From Sphingobacteriales bacterium UTBCD1 (lineage in GTDB: Bacteria > Bacteroidota > Bacteroidia > Chitinophagales > Chitinophagaceae), in contig MWTC01000052.1 of NCBI GenBank assembly GCA_002066995.1, forward strand, positions 1 through 64,000: a stretch of 64,000 nt of DNA. Reading direction: 5' to 3'. Both the position numbers and the translations under genes were made by a program. Below, one piece after another: positions 26,489-34,690 of the stretch. Position 1 is the first letter of the stretch; each line of letters opens with the position of its first letter. The notes under the pieces are model-generated. The model had not been told where the DNA came from. It searched no databases and saw nothing but the letters and a program-made list of their open reading frames with translations.

Positions 26489-27388
26489 TTAGTGAAATTG
26501 CTTTTTAAGCTGGCCTATAAGAATTCCGTTGAAATATATTTTTAAAGTATAGAGACCCGTAATAATATTTTCGGACTCTACGGAAGAAGATAATGTTTTT
26601 TGTTCCCCCCGGATATAATCGAAACGAATTTTTTTGGTAAATGCTTTTCTTCCCTCTTTTCCGGTAATAAAATAGTTTTCAGCCGCATCCCATTGATCAG
26701 ACTGCAATACCTTATTTTCCGGGTTGAGCAGAACAACAAAAACTTCATAGTTGGCGTTTTGCACAATATCATTTTGTAGCTTAAATGAAAAAATAAATCC
26801 ATCGGCTTCGTTTATTGAATTTACCGCTATATCATTAGAACGTGAGTTGGCCGCCGACAGGCTGATTCCCGATACCGTAAAAAGAACATCGGTATTGCCT
26901 GCATTTTTTGAAGATGATTTGACAGGGATTCCCGATGTGACATTATTATCACGGACCTTCACATTCTCTTTGTTTTTATTTGTTTGCAGGGAGGAGTTCT
27001 CGTTCTTGAATTTACCGGTTTTGATTTCCGGGAATTCTATATTTTTTTTGAATTTTGAATAATCTCTTTGGGGCGACCCGCCATCTTCTTGAATATCATC
27101 CTGATTTTTTTTCAGAGCCGGCGCTTCGTTGGGGCTGTTGTTTAGCGTGGTTTTTGAGGTGTCGCGGATTAAATTATTATTATCTGTAGTATCCTTCCCG
27201 GGGGAGGTAGATTTGTTTATGGAATCATTAAATGCATTTTTTATGGCTTGTGCCGTAACCGCCGAATCTTGTAAATATTTTTCAGTAGAATATGCCTTTT
27301 TCTGACTTTTATCATAAAGGAAAAAAATCCAGGTACCTATGAGACAGGCGGAGAGCAGAATCAATAAAACGGATTTGAAATCTTTCAT
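26489..27388 (-). CDS. Membrane-anchored hypothetical protein with low-complexity linker
   Basis: A 299-residue protein. Residues 7-25 (VLLILLSACLIGTWIFFLY) form one N-terminal transmembrane helix. Residues ~40-165 are a hydrophilic Asn/Lys/Ser-rich linker (INKSTSPGKDTTDNNN, KTGKFKNENSSLQTNKNKEN). Residues ~165-299 look like a beta-sandwich (DVLFTVSGISLSAAN, FIFSFKLQNDIVQNANYEVF, ITGLYTLKIYFNGILIG). Probably a periplasmic domain on a flexible stalk. It ends close to the tRNA terminator and starts divergently from nothing obvious; gene to its right is on the same strand. Function unknown. Confidence 0.7.
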   Translation of the reverse strand: MKDFKSVLLILLSACLIGTWIFFLYDKSQKKAYSTEKYLQDSAVTAQAIKNAFNDSINKSTSPGKDTTDNNNLIRDTSKTTLNNSPNEAPALKKNQDDIQEDGGSPQRDYSKFKKNIEFPEIKTGKFKNENSSLQTNKNKENVKVRDNNVTSGIPVKSSSKNAGNTDVLFTVSGISLSAANSRSNDIAVNSINEADGFIFSFKLQNDIVQNANYEVFVVLLNPENKVLQSDQWDAAENYFITGKEGRKAFTKKIRFDYIRGEQKTLSSSVESENIITGLYTLKIYFNGILIGQLKKQFH

Positions 27389-27441
27389 TGAATTCAGCCG
27401 AAAGGCAAATTAAGAATACGGTTTGTGTTTATTGTGTAGCG

Positions 27442-28587
27442 TTATTTATTAGTATTCTTGTCAACATAGGCAGAGATCCATCCTACCTGTCCGTTTTTTA
27501 CAAGGAAAAACTGTTTTGTTTCAAATACCGAAACAAACTGGCGCATGATCTTCAGCATAAGGCCGGTGCCCGCCATCAAGGATTTTTGATCAAACACAGC
27601 GTGTACTCTTTTTATTTCTCTGGCGGCAGCATCTTTGTCAACCGATCTGTCCGTAATATTTTTAACCAGGGCGTTGTCAGAGAAAGATGAAAAATCATTT
27701 ATTAATTTTTCGCTGTACCGGATCAGCTTATCGAAAGTGACGGCGACTACCGAATTACTGCTAAGCTCGGGATACATTAAGGTAGCTGTGGCCCACGCAA
27801 TACCGCCGCTGAATGCTATGTTATCGCTTTTGGGATAGGCACCGCTTTCATTAACCGCATACACAATATCATTATTTTCCGCTTCTGATAACACCCTGTA
27901 CAATTGCTTATTGTAATTAGTAAGACTATTGTCGTTTTCGCAACGTTTTTCCGCGGTATTGGCAACGCTTTTTGTACCCCAGTTCAGTTGAAACAATTTA
28001 AAATCCTTTGTGTTCCCGTAGGGGAAGAACCCTCCTTTTGCATTACCACTTCCAATGTCTATCAGGAAAGTATTATAGCGCCTGGCTTCCGGTATAATTC
28101 CCAAATGTGAAAGACGTGCTTCATCTGTAACGCTTACAACTTCCACCTGTCGCTGTGGTTCTTTTATTTTTTGCTTAAAGTCGCCGATAAGCCTATCTAT
28201 CCAATCGGTCTTATTTTCTTTATCAGCCTGCATTTTCACACCACTGCTAATGACGGTATATACCTGTTGTGGTTTTATCTGGTAATCTTTCGTGGCTTTT
28301 GTATAAAGATTATAATAGGCGTTCAGGGTGGCATCAAATGTGGGTTGGGTAAAACTAATAAAGTCTGTGTTGATGGAAGTGTCTTTCAAAATATTAAAAG
28401 ACCCGCCCGGTTGTGTGCTTTTTCCAATCTCTACAACACTAAGCTTGACACCCTTGGCGCCCACCTCAATGCCCGAATAGGTAAATGTGTTGGAATATTT
28501 TTGTTTTGAATTGTTTTGTGCGGATACACCATATCCCCCGATTGCTGCCGCCAGCAATAAACAACACCTTAAATTAATCTTTAACAT
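27442..28587 (-). CDS. Exported Ppx/GppA-like ASKHA-fold protein
   Basis: A signal peptide (MLKINLRCCLLLAAAIGGYG, then VSAQ) precedes a domain with the order of Ppx/GppA phosphatase motifs: GIEVGAKGVKLSVVEIG, VISSGVKMQAD, VTDEARLSHLGII, TFLIDIGSGNAKGGFF (phosphate-2-like), FQLNWGTKSVA and FSGGIAWATATL. Canonical Ppx/GppA enzymes are cytoplasmic, so export is unusual. Glycine and acidic positions differ (DIGSGN, not DIGGGS), so activity is uncertain. ATG at 28587 was chosen over the longer frame (28611) because it starts directly before the signal peptide. Confidence 0.7.
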   Translation of the reverse strand: MLKINLRCCLLLAAAIGGYGVSAQNNSKQKYSNTFTYSGIEVGAKGVKLSVVEIGKSTQPGGSFNILKDTSINTDFISFTQPTFDATLNAYYNLYTKATKDYQIKPQQVYTVISSGVKMQADKENKTDWIDRLIGDFKQKIKEPQRQVEVVSVTDEARLSHLGIIPEARRYNTFLIDIGSGNAKGGFFPYGNTKDFKLFQLNWGTKSVANTAEKRCENDNSLTNYNKQLYRVLSEAENNDIVYAVNESGAYPKSDNIAFSGGIAWATATLMYPELSSNSVVAVTFDKLIRYSEKLINDFSSFSDNALVKNITDRSVDKDAAAREIKRVHAVFDQKSLMAGTGLMLKIMRQFVSVFETKQFFLVKNGQVGWISAYVDKNTNK

Positions 28588-28829
28588 TGGCAGTAATTTA
28601 ATCAAAAACAAATTTATTGAATTGGCCCCGTCTTTGGAATTTACGGTTTCTGCGATGTTCTTTTTGTGTAAAAAATGTGATTAAAATAGAGGGGCGAACA
28701 GAATGATAAAACGATAGTAAAAATACTCGTGAATCAGATCACTAAAAAGATGCTGATTTGTTTATCGGGTTCGGGTTGTAAATGCAACAACTATTCAACA
28801 ATTTGAGGAGGGAATCATACGAAATTTAT

Positions 28830-29738
28830 TTATTTTGAAAGCGCCACGGCAATCTCCGTCCCCACTTTTGCATTGTGCCTGATCAATGCAATGTTTGTTT
28901 CCAGACTTTCTCCATGACTATGATCGGCGATATATTGTAGTACAAAAGGAGTTACATTTTTTCCGGTGATCTTTTTTTCTTTGGCTGCAGTCAATGCTCT
29001 TTCGATGTGAACCTCCATCTCTTCTGTCGGTATTTCCATTTTTGCGGGTACCGGGTTTGCGATCAATACCGAACCCCTCAATCCCATTTTCCATTTTGTA
29101 CCGAGCATTTGAGCTATCTCTTCCGGCGAATCCAGTCTTAAAGGAGAAAGAAAACCGCTTTTACGGGAGTAAAAACCCGGAAACTCGTCCTGGCCGATAG
29201 TAACTACCGGGATGCCCATCGTTTCCAGGTATTCCAGCGTTAAACCAATGTCGAGAATTGATTTTACTCCGGCAGAAATTACCGCAACTGAAGTTTGGGC
29301 CATTTCCGTTAAGTCTGCAGAAATATCCATTGTGGTTGTGGCACCACGATGTACACCGCCAATCCCCCCTGTAACAAAGATTTTTATTTCAGCCATGGAT
29401 GCTATTCTCATGGTTGCGGCAACTGTTGTAGCGCCATATAATTTTTTAGAAACGACATAAGGAAGATCACGGAGGCTGACCTTCCACACATTTTTTTCTT
29501 TACCCATTATCTCTAATTGTTCGCTGTTCAATCCCACCAGACATTTCCCGCTCATAATGGCAATGGTGGCGGGTACCGCACCGTTATCACGGATAATTTT
29601 TTCAACCGCCAATGCTGTTTCCACATTTTGAGGGTAGGGCATTCCGTGAGAAATAATTGTGGATTCCAGTGCAACGACCGGTTTCTTATCAAGTAATGCC
29701 TGCCTGACTTCGGTGTGTATTTCTAAAAACTGGTTCAA
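28830..29738 (-). CDS. psuG: Pseudouridine-5'-phosphate glycosidase
   Basis: PsuG splits pseudouridine 5'-phosphate to uracil and ribose 5-phosphate. The 302-residue protein has ALESTIISHGMPYPQNVETA, VPATIAIMSGKCLVGL, the catalytic Lys region in VVSKKLYGATTVAATM, FVTGGIGGVHRGA (Lys/His active site) and AGVKSILDIG. It overlaps psuK by four bases (ATGA) and is co-transcribed with it. Confidence 0.96.
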   Translation of the reverse strand: MNQFLEIHTEVRQALLDKKPVVALESTIISHGMPYPQNVETALAVEKIIRDNGAVPATIAIMSGKCLVGLNSEQLEIMGKEKNVWKVSLRDLPYVVSKKLYGATTVAATMRIASMAEIKIFVTGGIGGVHRGATTTMDISADLTEMAQTSVAVISAGVKSILDIGLTLEYLETMGIPVVTIGQDEFPGFYSRKSGFLSPLRLDSPEEIAQMLGTKWKMGLRGSVLIANPVPAKMEIPTEEMEVHIERALTAAKEKKITGKNVTPFVLQYIADHSHGESLETNIALIRHNAKVGTEIAVALSK

Positions 29739-30661
29739 TCAGGATAATATTTGGTGACTAAAGTCAATAGTTTTTCCTGGTTCAGGTGAGTGGCAATAGC
29801 TCCATTGACCTGCAATATCTCGGCAGAAAGGGTGTGAGCAAGTTTCAGGCATTCCAGATCATCTTTCTCTAAAAATTTTCCGAGAATGAAACCGGATAAC
29901 GAGCCATCCCCTGCACCGGTACAATCCACTACGTTTATCTGCGGAGCATTTAAGGTGATCGTTTTTTCTTTATTATATAAAGCAGAACCGTGTTGCCCGT
30001 TGTGAAGCCAGATGTTCTGAACACCCCGATTCAACAATTCCTCAACCTGTTGCTGAGTGAAAAAAGATTTATCAGAGCAAAGCACCGGTAGTTCATCTTC
30101 GTTGGGAGTGATCAGGTAAAGCCCATTAAGAATGGCATCTTTGAATTTTCTTGCCGGAGGAACAGAAACCGGCTCTAACACAAAAGGTATTTTTGTTTTA
30201 TTGCTGAAGCCCAGAAGCCATTCGGCTGTATCTACATTAATATTGGCATCAGCCAGCAAATATGAGGCACCATTTAACAGGTCAATATGGCTTTGCAAAT
30301 ATTCAGGAGTGATCAGGTGATTTGCAGCGTTGGTTAAAAATGCAGAAAACAAAGAACCATCCGGGTTTAATATTCCTGTATATTTTCCCGAAAGCCCTTC
30401 TTTGGTGATGGAGGCATCTAATTGCACTCCTGCCGCACTGCAAATTTGTTTAAGCCAATCTCCATCACTGTCATATCCGAAAACACTGATCAGCTGAACC
30501 GGAACATCCAAAAGCGCAAGCTGGTGTGCAATATTTCTGCTTACGCCACCCGCAGTCTTTGTAACAGAAGCATCATTTGTGGTAGCCAGGAGCAATTCTT
30601 CCTTTGCGTGGAATAGTTCATCCACCAACGACGCTCCGATGCAAATGACGGGTTTTGACAT
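29735..30661 (-). CDS. psuK: Pseudouridine kinase (PfkB family)
   Basis: A PfkB-type carbohydrate kinase (308 residues) next to psuG, so pseudouridine kinase is the natural call. It shows VICIGASLVDE, TAGGVSRNIAHQLALLD, VLEPVS and the anion-hole motif VDCTGAGDGSLSGFILG with catalytic Asp. I used ATG at 30659-30661 (MSKPVICIGAS); the longer frame from 30718 adds an N-terminus not expected for PfkB. First step of pseudouridine degradation. Confidence 0.93.
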   Translation of the reverse strand: MSKPVICIGASLVDELFHAKEELLLATTNDASVTKTAGGVSRNIAHQLALLDVPVQLISVFGYDSDGDWLKQICSAAGVQLDASITKEGLSGKYTGILNPDGSLFSAFLTNAANHLITPEYLQSHIDLLNGASYLLADANINVDTAEWLLGFSNKTKIPFVLEPVSVPPARKFKDAILNGLYLITPNEDELPVLCSDKSFFTQQQVEELLNRGVQNIWLHNGQHGSALYNKEKTITLNAPQINVVDCTGAGDGSLSGFILGKFLEKDDLECLKLAHTLSAEILQVNGAIATHLNQEKLLTLVTKYYPD

Positions 30662-30684
30662 AGTGCAAATGTAAGAGCAATGAA

Positions 30685-31065
30685 TTACTCTTCTTTTTTC
30701 CTGACGATCAAAAACCAATCATTGTCCAGCGGCAGGTAGCCGTAGTCATAACAAAAGAAATATTTCTTTCCGTTCCTGGTTGTATAAATATGAGTAAGGT
30801 GTTTAAACTGAAAGCCAAGGTTCATTAATTTCTCTTTGGATGCTTTGGCTGTTTCTTCTGCGTCCGGCAAAAGGGATTCAAGAATCTTTCTGTTCTTGAG
30901 TAAAGCGTTATTGATATTTCTGACGTAGCTGCTGTGGCTCCCTTTGGCCTTTTGCTGATTGTTATAGTTGTTGCGGCAGTAATCATCACAGAATTTTTTA
31001 TCAATTCTCCCCTTTAATGTCTTACCGCAGTATAAGCAGGCCCTGGTTTCGGCAAATGCAGGCAT
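30685..31065 (-). CDS. Small zinc-ribbon protein, Bacteroidota-type
   Basis: A 126-residue protein. Residues 10-34 contain a four-Cys site (C10-x2-C13 and C26-x3-C30) in CLYCGKTLKGRIDKKFCDDY-C, resembling zinc ribbons that bind nucleic acids. The C-terminal half (FQFKHLTHIYTTRNGKKYFF) has a beta pattern. It lies 23 bases upstream of psuK and may head that operon, but a functional link to pseudouridine is not evident. Function unknown. Confidence 0.7.
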   Translation of the reverse strand: MPAFAETRACLYCGKTLKGRIDKKFCDDYCRNNYNNQQKAKGSHSSYVRNINNALLKNRKILESLLPDAEETAKASKEKLMNLGFQFKHLTHIYTTRNGKKYFFCYDYGYLPLDNDWFLIVRKKEE

Positions 31066-31116
31066 GGTAAAGGTTTTATAAGAACAAGGTAGTAAAAAAT
31101 ATCCGTGTGCAAACGC

Positions 31117-31152
31117 TTTTAACCGGTTAGCTTCGGGAAGAAACGGTTAAAA
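31117..31152. repeat. Inverted repeat and ACCG-rich spacer upstream of ssb
   Basis: TTTTAACCG (31117-31125) and CGGTTAAAA (31144-31152) are a perfect 9-bp inverted repeat with an 18-base loop. The 170 bases from here to ssb contain several more ACCG/CGGT units (31153, near 31196, 31224, 31252 and 31263). It may be an operator array or a transcription-terminating structure between the divergent genes. Confidence 0.4.
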
Positions 31153-31287
31153 ACCGACTCCCGCTTTTTTACCACCACATCTTTGTGTTGTCAATCGGTT
31201 CCGGAAAAAAAATTGATATCGCCGGTTGATTGAGATAACAAAATTCTAAAACCGTCCCGATTTAACCGGGGCACAAATTTTAAAACT

Positions 31288-31635
31288 ATGTACGCATTAA
31301 AAAACAAAGTACAACTGATCGGAAACCTGGGCGCAAGACCCGAAGTAAAGAATACCGAAAGCGGAAAGAAGCTGGCACAATTCAGTATCGCTACCGGCGA
31401 AAGTTACCGAAATGCCAAAGGCGAAAAAGTAACCGAAACACAATGGCATCGTGTTATTGCCTGGGGCAAGCTGGCTGAAATAGCAGAAAAATTTCTGGAC
31501 AAAGGAAAAGAAGTGGCTATTGAAGGAAAGCTGGTCAATCGCAGCTATACCGATAAAAGCGGGAATAAGAAGTACATCACTGAAATACAGGTGAGCGAGC
31601 TGCTCCTGCTCGGCACAAAAGCTGCAAAGGAATAA
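31288..31635 (+). CDS. ssb: Single-stranded DNA-binding protein, short form without acidic tail
   Basis: A 115-residue OB-fold SSB: NKVQLIGNLGARPEVK, the core TQWHRVIAWGKLAEIAEKFLDKG (quoted as two blocks TQWHRVIAWGKLAEI and AEKFLDKG), VAIEGKLVNRSYTDKSGNKK and ITEIQVSELLLLG. It ends GTKAAKE and lacks the flexible linker and acidic DDDIPF-type tip that recruits partners in the main SSB. It is probably a secondary SSB. A hairpin with T-run follows. Confidence 0.9.
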   Translation: MYALKNKVQLIGNLGARPEVKNTESGKKLAQFSIATGESYRNAKGEKVTETQWHRVIAWGKLAEIAEKFLDKGKEVAIEGKLVNRSYTDKSGNKKYITEIQVSELLLLGTKAAKE

Positions 31636-31642
31636 ATAAATC

Positions 31643-31704
31643 GCCACAGATGAACACAAAGTCACGCAGATATACATGCAGGGTGTTTGTCTGTGGCTTT
31701 TTTT
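31643..31704 (+). terminator. Terminator hairpin after ssb, overlapping the left GxxExxY-flanking repeat
   Basis: GCCACAGA (31643-31650) pairs with TCTGTGGC (31690-31697), with AACAC/GTGTT pairing inside, and is followed by TTTTTTTT (31698-31705). It may end ssb transcription. Its left arm is also part of the repeat described under 31643-32173. Confidence 0.6.
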
Positions 31705-31769
31705 TAAAATAAGATACCATGGAAAACTTTCCTTTTTAGAATGAAACCTACCTGATAATCGGATTCTGT

Positions 31770-32156
31770 ATGGAAGTGCAAAGAACGACTGGATATGGCC
31801 GCAAAGAGGTTGTTTATAAAGATGCAATTGAAATAGAATTCATTAATGCGGATATTCCCTTTTTAAGAGAAGCCGAATTGGTTGTTTGTTATAAGGAGAA
31901 AATTCTTTCGCATAAATTTTTAGAAGAATTTTATTGTTTTGAAAAAATAATCGTTGAGATCAAATCCTGTGATGAGGGAATTACAGATAATCATATTGCA
32001 CAAACGCTCAATTATCTCCGGGTTTCTGATTGTGAGATGGGATTGATAGTTAATTTTGGGAAAGAAAACCTGAATATAAAAGATTGGTATTATCAACCGT
32101 ACAATGAAGTTAAATGTATTTCTTATTTGCGTTCATCTGAGTCCATCTGTAGCTAA
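31770..32156 (+). CDS. GxxExxY (PD-(D/E)xK-like) protein, N-terminus interrupted by TAG
   Basis: The GxxExxY family is named for the G-x2-E-x2-Y segment, here GYGRKEVVYKDA in altered spacing, then FLREAELVVCYKEK, a nuclease-like core FYCFEKIIVEIKS, and HIAQTLNYLRVSDCEMGLIVNFG. The usual family core has Asp where this one has Glu (FLEEFYC). The upstream codons, in the same frame, read M-E-N-F-P-F (31719), TAG (31737), N-E-T-Y-L-I-I-G-F-C, then this ATG; N-E-x2-Y-x-I-I-G is the usual family beginning. So the gene either starts at 31770 short of six or more residues, or is a nonsense mutant. The cassette lies between flanking inverted repeats. Function of the family is not established. Confidence 0.65.
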   Translation: MEVQRTTGYGRKEVVYKDAIEIEFINADIPFLREAELVVCYKEKILSHKFLEEFYCFEKIIVEIKSCDEGITDNHIAQTLNYLRVSDCEMGLIVNFGKENLNIKDWYYQPYNEVKCISYLRSSESICS

Positions 32157-32168
32157 ACCCAAACATCT

Positions 32169-34685
32169 GTGGCAACATTCACTCCTGATATAAGTAATGA
32201 AATGTTTCTTCTGGCTGTTCAATTGGTGAATCGAAGCCGCCGAAATATATTTCTCACCGGGAAAGCAGGAACCGGGAAGACTACTTTTTTAAGATATATC
32301 CGTGAAAATTGTTTTAAACAAACCGCTGTAGTGGCTCCTACCGGGGTAGCGGCAATCAATGCCGGCGGGGCAACCATACACTCTTTTTTTCAATTACCCC
32401 TATTGCCCTTTATTCCTGAGGCAAAGGGTTTTTTGGGAAATGAAACCGAAACTACCAATCGTCATATTTTATTAAGCCGTCTTCGATTGACCTCTGAAAA
32501 GAAAAAGATATTTCAGGAACTGGAGCTTCTGATCATTGATGAGATCAGCATGGTCCGCTGTGATACGCTGGATGCTATAGACACCATTTTACGGCATGTG
32601 CGGTCACAATACGACAAGCCATTCGGCGGTGTGCAGGTCTTGTTTATCGGAGATCTGTTTCAGTTGCCACCAATAATACCCGATAATGAATGGAAATTGT
32701 TGGCGCAATTCTATAACGGTCCTTATTTCTTTGATAGCCGTGTGTTGCAGAATGATCAACCGCTGTACATTGAATTTACAAAGATCTACCGGCAGAGCGA
32801 AGATCAATTCATTGATCTTTTGAACCAGGTACGCAACAATGACCTCAACGCTGAAGGCATCTCCCTGCTCGAAAAGAGATTTCAGCCGGCATTCAGAAAC
32901 CGGCTGCACGATGGGTATATCATTTTGACCACACACAATTATAAAGCCGATGCCATTAACCTGGAAGAATTAAAAAATATTTCCGGGAGAACAGTTTCGT
33001 TTACGGCAGAGGTAGAAGGCGAATTTCCGGAAAGATCGTTTCCTGCAGACGAGATACTACAACTAAAAGAAGGAGCGCAGGTGATGTTTTTGAGAAATGA
33101 CATGGATAAGAGCAAAAGATATTTTAATGGGAAAATTGGTAAAGTAACCAGGCTGGAAGATGATAAGATATTTGTCCGTTGCGCCAGCGAGGAACCGGAA
33201 ATTGAGGTTAAAAAGGAAACATGGAAAAACATCAGGTATTCCTGGAATAAGAACACCCGGAATCTTGATGAAGACGTGCTGGGATCTTTCAGGCAATATC
33301 CTTTAAGACTTGCCTGGGCAATAACTATTCATAAAAGCCAGGGACTCACATTTGATAAGGCAATTATTGATGCAGAAGAAGCTTTTTCTTCGGGCCAGGT
33401 ATATGTTGCTCTGAGCCGGTGCACAAATCTCGAAGGCATGATATTGCAAAGCAGGATCGGTCATTCAGGCCTTCAGTGCGATGAACGGATCGTTCGCTAT
33501 TCTCAAGATAAAAACACAATAGACACCCTGAAAGAAGAATTGAGAGAATCCGGGAAAATATATCTGCAGGATATTTTAGTGTCTTTATTTGATTTCAAAT
33601 CTGTTGTTAAGCACGGTAAAGAACTGTTTAGTTATCTGGGAGAACATCATAAGTCTTTTAATGAAGGATTGGTGACATGGCTGGAACATCTGCTGGGCAC
33701 TATCTCGGCCATGCAGGTTACTGCTGAAAAATTCCATACTCAACTTTTTTCTTTTTTTATTTGGGAATTGGATACGGAGAAAAACGACGGCTTACGGGAA
33801 AGGGTCAAAGCGGCAACTGTTTATTTTGCCGGTCAAATTGACCAATTACTTCGTACTGTTCTGCAATCCCCGGCTATAACCGATAGCCGGCAACATGCAA
33901 AGGAATATAATGAAAGCATTAAAGAATTATATACTGAACTGTTTACAAAAAAATATTTGATGTCTGCTTATAATGGTCAATTCAATATAGAGGCCTATCA
34001 CCAGTTAAAAAGAAAGATCATCGTTCCGCCTATTCCTGTCAACGCTTATTCCGGAACAACAGACCGGCAATTAAAAACCGAGAATCCCCACCCGGAACTT
34101 TATATTGAGCTCCGGAAGCTCAGGGACAGTATTTGCGCCCCAAAGAACTTACCTGTGTACTTAGTGGCAGGCAGTAAAACGTTAGAGGAAATGGCGAGAT
34201 TCTTACCGCACTCACCGGAAGCGTTGATGCAGGTAAGCGGATTTGGCAAATCAAAGGTCACGTCATACGGGCAGCGGTTTTTAGATGTTATAATAAGATA
34301 TTGTGATCAGCACGGTCTGCAATCGCTCATACATGAAAAGGAGGTCAAACGTAAGGGGAAACATAAAGATAGCTCTCGCCCAACTGATACAAAGGCGGAA
34401 TCATACAGGCTGTTTGGAGAAGGAAAGACCGTATTGGAAATTTCTAAAGAACGGAAATTGGCCGTTCAAACTATTGAAAGGCATCTCGAATATTATGTGC
34501 GGAACGGTAGTATTCCTATTGAGAAACTGGTTAGCTCCGATAAACTTTCATTGATTGTCCCGGTGTTAAAAGAATATACCGGAGATTCAATATTTCCGGT
34601 AAAAGAGAAGCTTGATGATAGTATTGGCTTCGGAGAAATAAGGCTTACACTAGCTTGGATTGCATATCAGAAAGAACTTCATTAA
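32169..34685 (+). CDS. Pif1/RecD2-like helicase with HRDC and C-terminal HTH domain
   Basis: An 838-residue superfamily 1B helicase: Walker A IFLTGKAGTGKTTFL, VVAPTGVAAINAGGATIHSF, Walker B LLIIDEISMVRCD, FIGDLFQLPP, IYRQS, the UvrD-like ITIHKSQGLTFDKAI and VYVALSRCTNLEGM. The C-terminal region has an HRDC-like domain (SLRDSICAPKNLPVYLVAG, FGKSKVTSYG) and a helix-turn-helix (EGKTVLEISKERKLAVQTIE). GTG at 32169 gives the longest protein; ATG at 32202 (MFLLAVQLVNRS) may be the real start because the GTG lies inside the repeat 32164-32173. Confidence 0.9.
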   Translation: MATFTPDISNEMFLLAVQLVNRSRRNIFLTGKAGTGKTTFLRYIRENCFKQTAVVAPTGVAAINAGGATIHSFFQLPLLPFIPEAKGFLGNETETTNRHILLSRLRLTSEKKKIFQELELLIIDEISMVRCDTLDAIDTILRHVRSQYDKPFGGVQVLFIGDLFQLPPIIPDNEWKLLAQFYNGPYFFDSRVLQNDQPLYIEFTKIYRQSEDQFIDLLNQVRNNDLNAEGISLLEKRFQPAFRNRLHDGYIILTTHNYKADAINLEELKNISGRTVSFTAEVEGEFPERSFPADEILQLKEGAQVMFLRNDMDKSKRYFNGKIGKVTRLEDDKIFVRCASEEPEIEVKKETWKNIRYSWNKNTRNLDEDVLGSFRQYPLRLAWAITIHKSQGLTFDKAIIDAEEAFSSGQVYVALSRCTNLEGMILQSRIGHSGLQCDERIVRYSQDKNTIDTLKEELRESGKIYLQDILVSLFDFKSVVKHGKELFSYLGEHHKSFNEGLVTWLEHLLGTISAMQVTAEKFHTQLFSFFIWELDTEKNDGLRERVKAATVYFAGQIDQLLRTVLQSPAITDSRQHAKEYNESIKELYTELFTKKYLMSAYNGQFNIEAYHQLKRKIIVPPIPVNAYSGTTDRQLKTENPHPELYIELRKLRDSICAPKNLPVYLVAGSKTLEEMARFLPHSPEALMQVSGFGKSKVTSYGQRFLDVIIRYCDQHGLQSLIHEKEVKRKGKHKDSSRPTDTKAESYRLFGEGKTVLEISKERKLAVQTIERHLEYYVRNGSIPIEKLVSSDKLSLIVPVLKEYTGDSIFPVKEKLDDSIGFGEIRLTLAWIAYQKELH

Positions 34686-34690
34686 TCTTA

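Larger units (their letters stand above)
31643..32173. repeat. Inverted repeats flanking the GxxExxY gene
   Basis: GCCACAGATG at 31643-31652 is matched by its exact reverse complement CATCTGTGGC at 32164-32173, enclosing a gene in a 531-bp segment. Related copies lie inside: TCTGTGGC at 31690-31697 and CATCTGTAG near 32144-32153, with TCATCTGAG just before. The right copy overlaps the GTG start codon used for the helicase at 32169. Confidence 0.6.

Noticed and set aside
26115-26492. 125-codon plus-strand frame over the tRNA-Phe region
   Set aside because: It reads across the tRNA and its remnant; the codons come from RNA gene sequence.
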